A DNA stretch of 64,000 nt from Halobacillus massiliensis (lineage in GTDB: Bacteria > Bacillota > Bacilli > Bacillales > Halobacillaceae), in the NCBI RefSeq assembly GCF_900166625.1, contig NZ_LT800499.1, positions 3,669,213 through 3,733,212 of the forward strand. Reading direction: 5' to 3'. Position 1 is the stretch's first letter. Every line of letters starts with the position of its first letter. The notes under the pieces were generated by a model. The model made no database searches. It saw only the letters and a program-made list of their open reading frames with translations, and was not told the origin of the DNA. The position numbers and the translations under genes are program-made. Shown one piece after another: positions 41,642 through 50,405 of this stretch.

Positions 41642-42676
41642 TTAAATAGCTACAATTGATTCATCATCAATCAGCTCGGCAACTACGGTTAAGATTTTCT
41701 CAGCTGAAGGCAGATATAAATCTTCTAAGGCGGGTGAAAAAGGTACTGGACTGTGTGGAGCTGTTACCATCTTAATCGGAGCATCCAAAAAGTCGAAGCC
41801 TTTATCTGCTACTAATGCTGAAATATCGGTCGCTGCATTGCAGCGAGGATTCGCTTCATCGACAATAATCAGCCGGCTTGTTTTCTGAACTGACTTTAAG
41901 ATTGTGTTTTCATCTAAAGGTGAAAGGCTGCGAGGATCTACCACTTCTGTTTCAATCCCTTTAGCCGAAAGTTTCTCTGCAGCATCAAGTGCTGTCTGGA
42001 CCTGCTTTCCGATTGCTACAATGGTCAAATCATCTCCCGCACGCTTGATTTCCGCTTTACCGAGAGGAATTGTATAATGCCCCTCCGGCACTTCACCTTT
42101 TACGTTATAAAGTGTTTTATCTTCAAAGAAAACGACGATGTCATCATCTTCAATAGCTGAAATTAACAATCCCTTCGCATCGGCGGGTGTAGAAGGCACC
42201 ACTACTTTCACACCCGGAATCGCCGTAAACAGACCGTAAAGACTCTGGGAATGCTGAGCCGCAGCTCTAAATCCGGCACCGTGCATCGTCCTGATAACGA
42301 GTGGGATTTTTGCATGTCCACCAAACATGTAGCGTAACTTTGCTCCCTGATTCATGACTTCATCTAAACAGCTCCCGATAAAGTCATTAAACATTAATTC
42401 GGCAATTGGACGCATACCAGTTGCAGCAGCACTAACCGCAGCTCCTACATATCCCGCCTCTGCGATAGGAGTATCAAGGATACGGTCACGGCCAAATTCC
42501 TGGACAAGCCCTTTCGTAACACCCATCACGCCTCCCCAGGCCTCTTCATTCTGCAGGTGATCCACTTCTGCTCCACCTGCTACGTCTTCTCCTAGTAAAA
42601 TTACATCTTCGTCATTTCTCATTGTTTCCCGAATAGCTTCATTTACGGCGTCTGCAAACGTAATCTCTCTGCCCAT
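41642..42676 (-). CDS. acoB: Acetoin dehydrogenase E1, beta subunit
   Basis: 344 residues, transketolase-like pyrimidine-binding fold. ITFADAVNEAIRETM at the start, LGEDVAGGAEVD, DTPIAEAGYVGAAVSAA and the central MHGAGFRAAAQHSQS are those of E1-beta. With AcoA it forms the thiamine-diphosphate enzyme that splits acetoin into acetaldehyde and an acetyl group on lipoamide. Three bases separate it from acoA. Confidence 0.93.
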   Translation of the reverse strand: MGREITFADAVNEAIRETMRNDEDVILLGEDVAGGAEVDHLQNEEAWGGVMGVTKGLVQEFGRDRILDTPIAEAGYVGAAVSAAATGMRPIAELMFNDFIGSCLDEVMNQGAKLRYMFGGHAKIPLVIRTMHGAGFRAAAQHSQSLYGLFTAIPGVKVVVPSTPADAKGLLISAIEDDDIVVFFEDKTLYNVKGEVPEGHYTIPLGKAEIKRAGDDLTIVAIGKQVQTALDAAEKLSAKGIETEVVDPRSLSPLDENTILKSVQKTSRLIIVDEANPRCNAATDISALVADKGFDFLDAPIKMVTAPHSPVPFSPALEDLYLPSAEKILTVVAELIDDESIVAI

Positions 42677-42679
42677 TAT

Positions 42680-43690
42680 TTATTCCTCCCCGCCTGGAAT
42701 GTAGTTAACATAAACGTCTGTAGTCAGCTGATCCGCTTCCGGCATTGGACTTTTTTCAGCAAATTCAACAGCATCTTCAATAGCCTGGCGGACATCATCA
42801 TCAATAGAATGCAAATCTTCTTCAGAAGCTAAATTATTTGAAATTAGATTTTCTCTGAACCGGATAATTGCATCGAGCGCATCCATGTGTTCCTCACGTT
42901 CCTCGGACTGCTTGTAAGTTTGGGCATCCCCTTCAAAATGGCCGTAGTTTCGATAAGTCTTACACTCTATCAAACTTGGTCCTTCCCCTCGGCGCGCACG
43001 CTCCACAGCACGCTGTGCCGCTTCATAGACTGCCAGTGTATCTTTTCCATCAACTGTTTCTCCAGGGATGTTGTAAGCACTCGCCCGATCAGCGATTGAA
43101 GTACAGCTGGACGCGTATTCAAACGGGGTAGCTTCGCCATACCCATTATTTTCTGCTACAAAAACAACGGGAAGGTCCCAAATGGCTGCCTGGTTAATTC
43201 CTTCATGGAATGTTCCATGGTTGTTAGCACCATCTCCGAAGAAACAGACAGCTACGCCTCCGGTATTTTTTAATTTGGCCGTCAGCCCGGCTCCGGTTGC
43301 CAGTGGAAAACCACCGCCTACAATACCGTTTGCCCCCAGCATTCCTTTACTGACATCAGCAATATGCATGGATCCGCCTTTTCCTTTACACAGTCCGGTC
43401 GATTTCCCATAAATTTCAGCCATCATCCCTTTAAGGTCACAGCCTTTAGCGATACAATGTCCGTGTCCCCTGTGTGTACTTGTAATAAAATCCTTGTCGT
43501 CTAAATGGGCACATACCCCTACAGCGACTGCTTCTTCTCCTGCATATAAATGTACAAAGCCTGGAATTGTCCCTTTACTGAACGTTTCATGCACCTGGTC
43601 CTCAAACCGGCGGATTTCCACCATTTTCTGATACATCCACTTCGCTTTTTCTGAGGTTAAAGAACTTTGCTGGATTTCCGACACATTCAT
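42680..43690 (-). CDS. acoA: Acetoin dehydrogenase E1, alpha subunit
   Basis: 336 residues from ATG 43690, with AAAAGGAGGGCG upstream; longer in-frame starts cover the promoter and are rejected. The TPP motif is GDGANNHGTFHEGINQAA followed by AENN, and GGGFPLATGAGL precedes it. It is the first gene of acoABCL-butanediol dehydrogenase. A sigma-54 promoter sits 57 bases upstream. Confidence 0.94.
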   Translation of the reverse strand: MNVSEIQQSSLTSEKAKWMYQKMVEIRRFEDQVHETFSKGTIPGFVHLYAGEEAVAVGVCAHLDDKDFITSTHRGHGHCIAKGCDLKGMMAEIYGKSTGLCKGKGGSMHIADVSKGMLGANGIVGGGFPLATGAGLTAKLKNTGGVAVCFFGDGANNHGTFHEGINQAAIWDLPVVFVAENNGYGEATPFEYASSCTSIADRASAYNIPGETVDGKDTLAVYEAAQRAVERARRGEGPSLIECKTYRNYGHFEGDAQTYKQSEEREEHMDALDAIIRFRENLISNNLASEEDLHSIDDDVRQAIEDAVEFAEKSPMPEADQLTTDVYVNYIPGGEE

Positions 43691-43747
43691 ACATGTCGCC
43701 CTCCTTTTAATTTGATGCGCCCCTTTGGACGCTCTTACTTTTATAGA

Positions 43748-43763
43748 TGCAAGAAGCATGCCA
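43748..43763 (-). promoter_or_regulatory. Sigma-54 (-24/-12) promoter of acoABCL
   Basis: On the minus strand TGGCAT-GCTTC-TTGCA, against the consensus TGGCAC-N5-TTGCA, one mismatch. It needs an activator of the AcoR type, encoded next door. Confidence 0.9.
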
Positions 43764-43767
43764 ACTA

Positions 43768-43781
43768 AGAAAACGCTTACA
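43768..43781 (-). promoter_or_regulatory. cre (CcpA) site at the aco promoter
   Basis: TGTAAGCGTTTTCT on the minus strand matches the cre consensus except for the last base. It lies between the AcoR site and the -24 box, so CcpA bound here would block activation or looping in the presence of glucose. Confidence 0.75.
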
Positions 43782-43816
43782 TTCTAAGGTTTTATAAAAA
43801 TTTCTCCAACAAAAAA

Positions 43817-43851
43817 TGAGACAATATGAGAAATTGTCCCATTTTGTCTCA
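43817..43851. promoter_or_regulatory. Probable AcoR binding site (upstream activating sequence)
   Basis: Inverted copies TGAGACAATATGAG (43817-43830) and CCCATTTTGTCTCA (43838-43851) flank a 7-base spacer, about 60-90 bases upstream of the -24 box. The position is that of an enhancer-binding site. It lies between the acoR stop and acoA. Confidence 0.7.
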
Positions 43852-43862
43852 TTCTTTCTCAA

Positions 43863-45671
43863 TCAGTCCAGCTTATATTTCTTCAATTTCCGATAAAAAG
43901 TGCTTCTTGGTATATTCAGCTGTTGGGCGGCAGCTGAAGCACGCCCTCCATGCTGTTTCAAGGCTTTCTCAATATAATCCCTCTCCATTTGTTCCCTGTA
44001 AGATAACGAGTCATGAATTTTCTTATTTTTTTCAAAAGGAGTGATCCTTTGAATAGATGATTCCACTTGAGATACACTCGGTTTTAACCCGTGTTCTGTA
44101 GTAACGCCTTCTATAACATTAAAAAGCTCCCGGATATTGCCCGGCCAATGATAGCTTCGCATCAGTTGAATGGCTTTCTCTGACCAGAAAAAAGGTAGAT
44201 TCTTTTCTATAAAATAGAAGCGGATCAAGTCTGGTATGTCATTTATTCGTTCCCTTAATGACGGCATATGAAGCGGATAGACGTATATACGGTAATATAA
44301 ATCTTCCCGAAACGTTCCGTTCGTCACAAGCTCCCCGAGGTTCTTGTTAGTTGCTGTAATTAAGCGAAAAGATACAGGGATCGGTTTCTTCCCCCCAATT
44401 GGAATCACTTGTTTCTCCTGCAATACACGTAGAAGAGCGACCTGAGTCTTTAACGAAATATCCCCAATTTCATCAAGAAATAGAGTACCGCCATCAGCTT
44501 GAACAATTTTCCCTTTATAGCCGCCTTTCTGTGCATCTGTAAAGGCACCGTGCACGTACCCAAACAGTTCACTTTCCAGAAGATTTTCCGGTAATGCTCC
44601 ACAGTTTACAGCGATAAAAGGAGCTTTTGGGTTAATACTGTCATGAATCGATTGCGCCATCACTTCTTTTCCTGTCCCTGTTTCACCGGAAATATGAATG
44701 GTCACATTGGTGTGTACAGCCTTTTCCGCTCTCTTTAATACAGTCTGAAACACATCACTCCGGCCAGCAGCCCCATGAAAAGTAAAGGAGTTCCACCTTG
44801 GAATATTAGAAGCTTTTAACGGGTGTTTCGGCCAGGAAACCTGATGGCCAATAAGATCATCTTTTTCTCCGGAGTAAACAGGGAATTTACTGGCCTCTTT
44901 TACATAATCAGGTTCCGCCTCCTCCAATGGATCTGGGAGTTCCCGTGATTTATAGACAATATGATGGCTTCGGTTATAAATAACAAAAGAGCTTGAGCCT
45001 TTTCTTTCTTCCTTAATTCCATAATTTACGAGCTCCAGTTCCTCTTCCTTTATTCTATTTTTCCACTCAGCTTCGATAGCATAAGCAGCTGAGACAACAG
45101 CTGCTAATAAATGTTGATAGTGATCAGGAATATAGGGACTTGAAATATCGAGCACCCCTATCATCTCGCCATTTTCATCTGTAATCGGGGCAGCTGAACA
45201 GCTCCAGTTTTGTGAGGCTACCGAAAAATGCTCCATTCCTTTGATACAAATTGACTCACCAAGCGAGAGAACGGTCCCAATCGCATTTGTCCCCACTTGT
45301 TCTTCCGTCCATTGCACACCTTCTCTAAAGTTAATATCTTCTGCAAAAGCTTTTACTCTTTTTTCTCCCTCCATACGCAGGACATATCCCTCACGGTCCA
45401 CTAGAAGTAAAACCACATTAGAATCTTTGTACATGTTTGTAAGTTTTTTGATGAAAGGTTCAGCCAAATTCATTAAACGACTATTCTCTTTACGTCTTTT
45501 TCTTAAATCATCGAGTGACAACAATTGATTTCCTACACCGTTGTAAGGGTCTACACCAAGTTGTTTACAATAATTCCAGGACGCAGCAATTCGTTCACTT
45601 ATCCGCGACTCATTCATTACACCTTCCTGCACAAACCGCTTCCAATCTCCTTTTGTGGTTTGGTCCAGCAC
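43863..45671 (-). CDS. acoR: Sigma-54-dependent activator of acetoin catabolism
   Basis: 602 residues from GTG 45671. An N-terminal GAF-type sensor (residues about 70-215), an AAA+ domain with Walker A HISGETGTGKEVMAQ, the sigma-54 contact loop ESELFGYVHGAFTDA and Walker B GGTLFLDEIG, and a C-terminal Fis-type helix-turn-helix (GRASAAAQQLNIPRSTFYRKLKK). This is the AcoR/AcxR architecture. It is directly upstream of the aco operon and on the same strand. Confidence 0.93.
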   Translation of the reverse strand: MLDQTTKGDWKRFVQEGVMNESRISERIAASWNYCKQLGVDPYNGVGNQLLSLDDLRKRRKENSRLMNLAEPFIKKLTNMYKDSNVVLLLVDREGYVLRMEGEKRVKAFAEDINFREGVQWTEEQVGTNAIGTVLSLGESICIKGMEHFSVASQNWSCSAAPITDENGEMIGVLDISSPYIPDHYQHLLAAVVSAAYAIEAEWKNRIKEEELELVNYGIKEERKGSSSFVIYNRSHHIVYKSRELPDPLEEAEPDYVKEASKFPVYSGEKDDLIGHQVSWPKHPLKASNIPRWNSFTFHGAAGRSDVFQTVLKRAEKAVHTNVTIHISGETGTGKEVMAQSIHDSINPKAPFIAVNCGALPENLLESELFGYVHGAFTDAQKGGYKGKIVQADGGTLFLDEIGDISLKTQVALLRVLQEKQVIPIGGKKPIPVSFRLITATNKNLGELVTNGTFREDLYYRIYVYPLHMPSLRERINDIPDLIRFYFIEKNLPFFWSEKAIQLMRSYHWPGNIRELFNVIEGVTTEHGLKPSVSQVESSIQRITPFEKNKKIHDSLSYREQMERDYIEKALKQHGGRASAAAQQLNIPRSTFYRKLKKYKLD

Positions 45672-45777
45672 TTATTTTCACCTCTTCCATTCCATTAGGA
45701 CCTTTTCTTCTATAATTCGATTCCACCCCTTTTAAACCCTTTTTCATGGAAGCAAAATCTGATAAAACAAAAAAACA

Positions 45778-45809
45778 AACCTCTCAAAGGCTGTAAACTT
45801 TGAAAGGTT
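45778..45809 (-). terminator. Terminator of the amt-NTase-exonuclease operon
   Basis: AACCTCTCAAAG / CTTTGAAAGGTT, with a T run on the minus strand. It overlaps the last stop codon. Confidence 0.85.
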
Positions 45810-46525
45810 TATTTTTGCGTAGCTAAATGTGTGTAAACATCCTGAAGGTTAGTAAAACCTAGTTCCTTAACTTCATGAATACATTTTACCCATAATTCGG
45901 CTGTGGCCAGCGCATCATAGAGAGCGTGGTGCCGCTGTTCATTAACAATACAATAATGCTCGCAGCATTCATCAAGACTGACCAATTCCTGATGGGCGAT
46001 CTTTGTTAAAAAGGAAGTATCTACGATTCTATGCTGAAATTTCTTTTTGAGGCCCAGCCATGTAGCATGATCCATGAATTGCTTTTCATGACTGGCATGA
46101 TGGGCCACTAACACATCATGCTTTATAAAGTCATAAAATCTTTTTAAAACATCTCGTAATGGATCTGCATTCATAATCATTTCCTTTGTAATACCTGTCA
46201 ACTGTTCAATTTCTTCAGAAGGTTCTGCTTCACTACTGACCAGGGAATAGAAGGTTTTTTCTCTGAGAATTTCTGTCCCCTCTACCTTAACAGCTCCAAA
46301 GGATAGAATTTGGTCTCCTTTATAAGGGAAAAATCCTGTAGTTTCAAGGTCGAAAACGACAACGTTCAACTCATCAAATGGGACGTCAAGTGCGTTTTGA
46401 CTCTTCATTTCCCGTTCCAGATTCCGTACGTACGCAACTTTTGACGGATCATTCTGATTAATGGAAGAAAAACCGCTGCCGATTCGGCCGGATAAATCTT
46501 TTACTAATTGAACGAATGGATTCAT
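45809..46525 (-). CDS. DnaQ-like 3'-5' exonuclease
   Basis: 238 residues. The DEDDh motifs are seen: VVFDLETTGFFP (residues about 57-68), a middle Asp segment (HHASHEKQFMD) and the final HHALYDALATAEL. About 50 N-terminal residues precede the fold. Members trim DNA or RNA ends as proofreading or repair subunits. The gene overlaps the DUF294 gene by 4 bases; in proteobacteria the same pair occurs beside transporter genes, which suggests a regulatory rather than a replication role. Confidence 0.87.
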   Translation of the reverse strand: MNPFVQLVKDLSGRIGSGFSSINQNDPSKVAYVRNLEREMKSQNALDVPFDELNVVVFDLETTGFFPYKGDQILSFGAVKVEGTEILREKTFYSLVSSEAEPSEEIEQLTGITKEMIMNADPLRDVLKRFYDFIKHDVLVAHHASHEKQFMDHATWLGLKKKFQHRIVDTSFLTKIAHQELVSLDECCEHYCIVNEQRHHALYDALATAELWVKCIHEVKELGFTNLQDVYTHLATQK

Positions 46526-47490
46526 GAGGCGATCTCTTCTTTAAGCACCGTTTTTGTTTTGGTATATAACTCTTTCCCGCGTTTAATTAAATATTTCATT
46601 TTCTGCCTTTCCTTTTTGGATAAGCTGTCAAGCGGGACGAGGTGTACCTCATCGTAAGTGTCCACGTCTTTTGTAAGCCTTAAACGGAATTCCAGCAGTT
46701 CCTGAAAGTCCTTCTCATAAGCTTTAAGAAAAGGATAAGACCACCTTAACGAGTGAAACCTTTCTATAGTGGATGCTGTATTGACTTCTTTCTTGAAGGC
46801 TAGAATCCTCAGAGCATTCACATAAGGAAAATACACGGTTTCCTTTAAGTGAATGTCACCTCTCCTACCATTGCTTTGTTCCGTAAGCAGCTGTCCAAAA
46901 AAGCCGATACCCTTTTTCATAAATTCAAAGTTGTCAATCAGCCTTTCATACAAATGTGGATTTTCCCCTAATAACGAAAATCCTTCCTGCTTTATTTCAT
47001 GCAGCAATCGTTCTTCCCCTGTCAGTACTCGGGAATCAAACAGAATCGAATAATTTCGAAGCGACTGCCAGCTTGCTTCTTCCAGCCAATTGGCGATTTG
47101 TTTTTTATAGGAAGAGACGGACTGGCACCATAATGGATTGGAAGCCATCACTTTCCCTTCACAAAGTTCATACCCGACGATCGCCAGCCCCCTGCTCACC
47201 TCTGAACCCAGCTTTAGAAAATAATCCTGATCATGGTCCTCTCCCTCAAAAATAATTCCATGATCCTGATCACTCCACACCTGCTGTTCAAACCTTCCCG
47301 CACTTCCCATTAGAAAAAAAGCAAAAGGAGCAGGCGGTTTTCCCTGCTCTTTCTCTATCTTTTCTTTTGCTATCACAAAGGTTTCCATCATCAATTCGTC
47401 ATGAAATTCATTAAGTTTTAAAGGAGTGGAAGCTGCAGACTGAATCTCCTGCTGCCTCCGCATTTTTAATTCTTCATAGGTTTTACCCAT
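46522..47490 (-). CDS. DUF294-type nucleotidyltransferase (GlnD-like N-terminal fold)
   Basis: 322 residues. The nucleotidyltransferase motif is FFLMGSAGRFEQQVWSDQDHGIIFEG (G-S-x-G-R then S-D-x-D), which also occurs in GlnD uridylyltransferases. A DUF294 C-terminal helical region follows. The cyclic nucleotide and CBS domains often found at the N-terminus of this family are absent. It lies 15 bases after an ammonium transporter and overlaps the exonuclease, so it may modify the transporter or a signalling partner. Confidence 0.85.
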   Translation of the reverse strand: MGKTYEELKMRRQQEIQSAASTPLKLNEFHDELMMETFVIAKEKIEKEQGKPPAPFAFFLMGSAGRFEQQVWSDQDHGIIFEGEDHDQDYFLKLGSEVSRGLAIVGYELCEGKVMASNPLWCQSVSSYKKQIANWLEEASWQSLRNYSILFDSRVLTGEERLLHEIKQEGFSLLGENPHLYERLIDNFEFMKKGIGFFGQLLTEQSNGRRGDIHLKETVYFPYVNALRILAFKKEVNTASTIERFHSLRWSYPFLKAYEKDFQELLEFRLRLTKDVDTYDEVHLVPLDSLSKKERQKMKYLIKRGKELYTKTKTVLKEEIAS

Positions 47491-47505
47491 AAATTATCCT
47501 TTCCT

Positions 47506-48783
47506 TTATGCTCCAGCTCTATTTTTGTCTTGTTTCGCTTCAGGCACTGCCAGGTTTTCCGGATAACCATAACCACCGTGCTCGCTCAAATCTAGTCCCA
47601 TAATTTCTTCTTCTTCCGTAACACGCAGGCCGCCCATCGCTTTGTCCATCACTTTTAAAAGAATCCAGGAAACGATAAAAGCGTAAAGGCCGCACGCTAC
47701 AACGCCCATCGTCTGTACACCAAGCTGTTCAAATCCGCCACCGTAGAATAAACCCGGACGACCTACTGTAGCCAATTCCGGAGTCGCAAATAATCCATTG
47801 GATAGGGTACCCCACACACCTACGGTTCCGTGTACGGATAAAGCGAAGATCGGATCATCAATTCTTCTCTTGTCGAAAAATCTCATACTGAAAAATACAA
47901 TAGCTCCCCCGATAAGACCAATAATGACAGCAGCCCATGGCTCAACAAATGCACAGGAAGCGGTAATAGCTACAAGACCTGCCAGCGCACCATTCAGAGT
48001 CGTAGGTACATCGGCTTTCCCTGAAACCGCCCAAACCATCAGCATCGCACCGATTGCCCCGGCCCCTGCAGCTAATTGAGTGTTTAATGCCACATATCCG
48101 AAGAAAGCATCCTCTACTCCAAAAGTACTGCCGCTGTTAAAACCAAACCACCCTACCCAAAGAATAAGTACACCTAGTGCCGTAAACACCTGGTTGTGTC
48201 CGGCGATCTCATTAGAAGATCCATCTTTATTATACTTCCCGATACGCGGTTTTAAGATCATCGTTGCGGCAAGAGCTGCCATTGCACCTGTTAAGTGAAC
48301 AACTGTAGAACCTGCGAAGTCCTGCTTTCCATGTTCAGCTAACCAGCCCCCACCCCAGATCCAGTGTGCCACAACTGGATAAACAAGGATTGAGAATAAA
48401 ACGGCGAAGATTACATAAGCCATTAACTTTGCACGCTCTGCAAATCCGCCAAATGCGATAGTCATGGCAATTGCTGCAAATGCCAGCTGGAAGAAGAAAT
48501 CAACAGAACCTGCGAGTCCTTCACCCATCGTTGTGGCATCTCCAAAGAAGAAATCAGAAAAACCTATAATGGCATTACCTTCCCCATAAATCAGACCATA
48601 ACCAACTGCCCAGAAAACTAACGATACAATTCCAATCGTAAACACTGTCTTTCCTGCAATGTGCCCGGCATTTTTCATTCTTGTCGAACCAGCTTCAAGA
48701 AGAATAAAGCCGCCCTGCATAAATAATACAAGAACTGTACACACCACAATCCAGAGGTTGTTCATCAAAAAAGTAGCATCCAT
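47506..48783 (-). CDS. amtB: Ammonium transporter (Amt/NrgA)
   Basis: 425 residues with 11 helices. The conserved segments GGFILLEAGSTRMKN, FAFAAIAMTI-like (LAFAAIAMTIAFGGFAER), DFAGSTVVHLTGA and LGVLILWVGWFGFNSGS are intact, including the twin-His region (VHLTGA and SVHGTVGVWG). It takes up ammonium. The PII gene (glnK/nrgB) that normally follows is absent; instead a DUF294 nucleotidyltransferase and an exonuclease follow. Confidence 0.95.
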   Translation of the reverse strand: MDATFLMNNLWIVVCTVLVLFMQGGFILLEAGSTRMKNAGHIAGKTVFTIGIVSLVFWAVGYGLIYGEGNAIIGFSDFFFGDATTMGEGLAGSVDFFFQLAFAAIAMTIAFGGFAERAKLMAYVIFAVLFSILVYPVVAHWIWGGGWLAEHGKQDFAGSTVVHLTGAMAALAATMILKPRIGKYNKDGSSNEIAGHNQVFTALGVLILWVGWFGFNSGSTFGVEDAFFGYVALNTQLAAGAGAIGAMLMVWAVSGKADVPTTLNGALAGLVAITASCAFVEPWAAVIIGLIGGAIVFFSMRFFDKRRIDDPIFALSVHGTVGVWGTLSNGLFATPELATVGRPGLFYGGGFEQLGVQTMGVVACGLYAFIVSWILLKVMDKAMGGLRVTEEEEIMGLDLSEHGGYGYPENLAVPEAKQDKNRAGA

Positions 48784-48802
48784 TAAAAGATCTCTCCTCT
48801 TA

Positions 48803-48819
48803 TGTTAGGTTTTGTAACA
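48803..48819. promoter_or_regulatory. GlnR/TnrA box in the amtB leader
   Basis: TGTTA-GGTTTTG-TAACA fits the consensus TGTNAN7TNACA exactly. It lies at about +10 to +26 relative to the predicted start of transcription and 19 bases before the start codon, so it looks like a repression (roadblock) site rather than the upstream activator site of B. subtilis nrgAB. Confidence 0.8.
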
Positions 48820-48835
48820 TGTAATGTTATAAAAT

Positions 48836-48864
48836 ATGATACCAAAGACTTAATAGTAACACAA
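48836..48864 (-). promoter_or_regulatory. Sigma-A promoter of amtB
   Basis: On the minus strand TTGTGT (48859-48864), 17 bases, TATCAT (48836-48841). Confidence 0.65.
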
Positions 48865-48890
48865 TTGTTTTTTGAATTTTTTTTCAAATT

Positions 48891-48920
48891 AAAAAGCCAC
48901 CCGGTTTAGAGTGACTTTTT
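48891..48920 (-). terminator. Terminator of the germination receptor operon
   Basis: AAAAAGCCAC / GTGACTTTTT, 10 bp with one G-U pair and a 10-base loop, followed on the minus strand by T and AT-rich sequence. Confidence 0.75.
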
Positions 48921-49015
48921 AAAATGACTATTTTCTTCATTGCCAGAGAGGTCAGAAGCTGTTAAAGAAAAAAGATGGTTTCGTTTATAGTGGACGGTGA
49001 AAACAAAAAAATGCT

Positions 49016-50137
49016 TTATGATTTGCTTCCGCCTGGCTGGATATTTTTCTTCCCCTTTACTTTTTTCTTAATAAGCGCACCTACTAATATCAACAACGGC
49101 AGCAGCAAGCCATGGGTTAGTTTGTAAGGAAATACGTTCTTTACAAAGTTTTCGAAATAAGCTACATCCGGATATACAATGATAGATAAAACGATCAATC
49201 CCATACCTAAAGGCAGCAGCAGAGGACGATAATCTTCCATATTTAAGAACTGAGCAAGACCGACTGTCCCAGCATAATAGAGAATAACCAATTTAAAAAA
49301 TATAGTAAGCATCCATACGATAGCAACTATGATTTCAATCCCTTCCCAGAAGCCCGCAATATTAATTTTGCTAGCAATTTCGTAGATGGGGTACTGGTTT
49401 AACTTCGTCAATTCTCCTCCCAAGATGAGAATTGAAAACAGAGTAATTAATACTAAAAAACCCCCGCCGATCAGCAAGGCTATAAGCCATGCTTTCTTCG
49501 CTTTAGCTTTTTCTTTTACTTGAGGATAGATCATTAAGAATACGACCATCTCAAGTACGGGTGTATTTAATAAGGTAAACGAACCACCGGTAATGGCCTT
49601 AAACCCACTGTCAAACACAGGCTTAAGATTCTGCATTTCAATTTGCGGCAAGAGGGAGATGAATAAAAACAACAGCAAAAACACAACCCATATGATAAAC
49701 ACTTCTGCCGACCTTCCCATTACCTCAATTCCTAGACGTGCTCCCCATATAACAACCAGCAAAAAAAGAATATGAGTGAATTGAAGAGGGGTATGCACTA
49801 AAATCTGTGTTGTCATAAAATCCCCGATATTTCTTAATACCAGAGAGGCGAGAAGAAAGATAAATGACAAATGGAAAATACAAATTATCCGCCCTACCCA
49901 ATTTCCATAAACGTCAATTGCAGCTTCAACAAAGGTTTGATTATCGAGCACGACTCCAATTTTATGGTAAAGAAAGACAAGTAAAAAACCGATGACCATT
50001 CCAAGCAATGAAGCTGCCCATGCGTCTTGACCGGCTATTACAGCCAATGGAGTAGGGATAATAAGAATGGAGCTGCCAATTAAAAAAAATATGACCAGAT
50101 ACATAAATTGCCGCGGACTGATGGTCTTGTTTTCCAT
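49016..50137 (-). CDS. Spore germinant receptor B subunit (GerAB/GerKB type)
   Basis: 373 residues with 10 helices, of the GerAB/endospore-germination permease family (amino acid transporter fold). The N-terminus ISPRQFMYLVIFFLIGSSIL and the mid segment LEMVVFLMIYPQVK are characteristic. It forms the germinant-binding channel part of the receptor in the spore inner membrane. Last gene of the four-gene operon, 22 bases after the D subunit. Confidence 0.92.
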   Translation of the reverse strand: MENKTISPRQFMYLVIFFLIGSSILIIPTPLAVIAGQDAWAASLLGMVIGFLLVFLYHKIGVVLDNQTFVEAAIDVYGNWVGRIICIFHLSFIFLLASLVLRNIGDFMTTQILVHTPLQFTHILFLLVVIWGARLGIEVMGRSAEVFIIWVVFLLLFLFISLLPQIEMQNLKPVFDSGFKAITGGSFTLLNTPVLEMVVFLMIYPQVKEKAKAKKAWLIALLIGGGFLVLITLFSILILGGELTKLNQYPIYEIASKINIAGFWEGIEIIVAIVWMLTIFFKLVILYYAGTVGLAQFLNMEDYRPLLLPLGMGLIVLSIIVYPDVAYFENFVKNVFPYKLTHGLLLPLLILVGALIKKKVKGKKNIQPGGSKS

Positions 50138-50159
50138 CTCAATTCCCCCTCTCGCTGTT

Positions 50160-50405
50160 TTAGGAGTAGAATGTTTTTGTCAGCCAATTGTTAATAGGAG
50201 CGTAAAAGGCTTGGATAAGATCAGCAGGATTAGGGAGATCAGCTCCCCTAGCCTCCATGATGCTGGCTGCTGAACCAGCTGCAAGTAAGACACAAACATA
50301 AACAATTTCTTTCTTTTTCCTATCTCGTTTTAATTTAGGGACTTCTATAAAAAAGATTGACGCTGTAACTAATAGAATCACTATGACCGGCCACATAAAG
50401 TTCAC
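50160..50405 (-). CDS. Spore germinant receptor D subunit (small two-helix protein)
   Basis: 81 residues with two predicted helices (residues about 3-21 and 33-50) and a conserved-looking C-terminal part (NPADLIQAFYAPINNWL). Small D proteins of this shape are encoded in many gerA-type operons and modulate receptor function. It lies between the C and B genes, directly adjacent to the C gene start (no gap). Confidence 0.8.
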   Translation of the reverse strand: MNFMWPVIVILLVTASIFFIEVPKLKRDRKKKEIVYVCVLLAAGSAASIMEARGADLPNPADLIQAFYAPINNWLTKTFYS

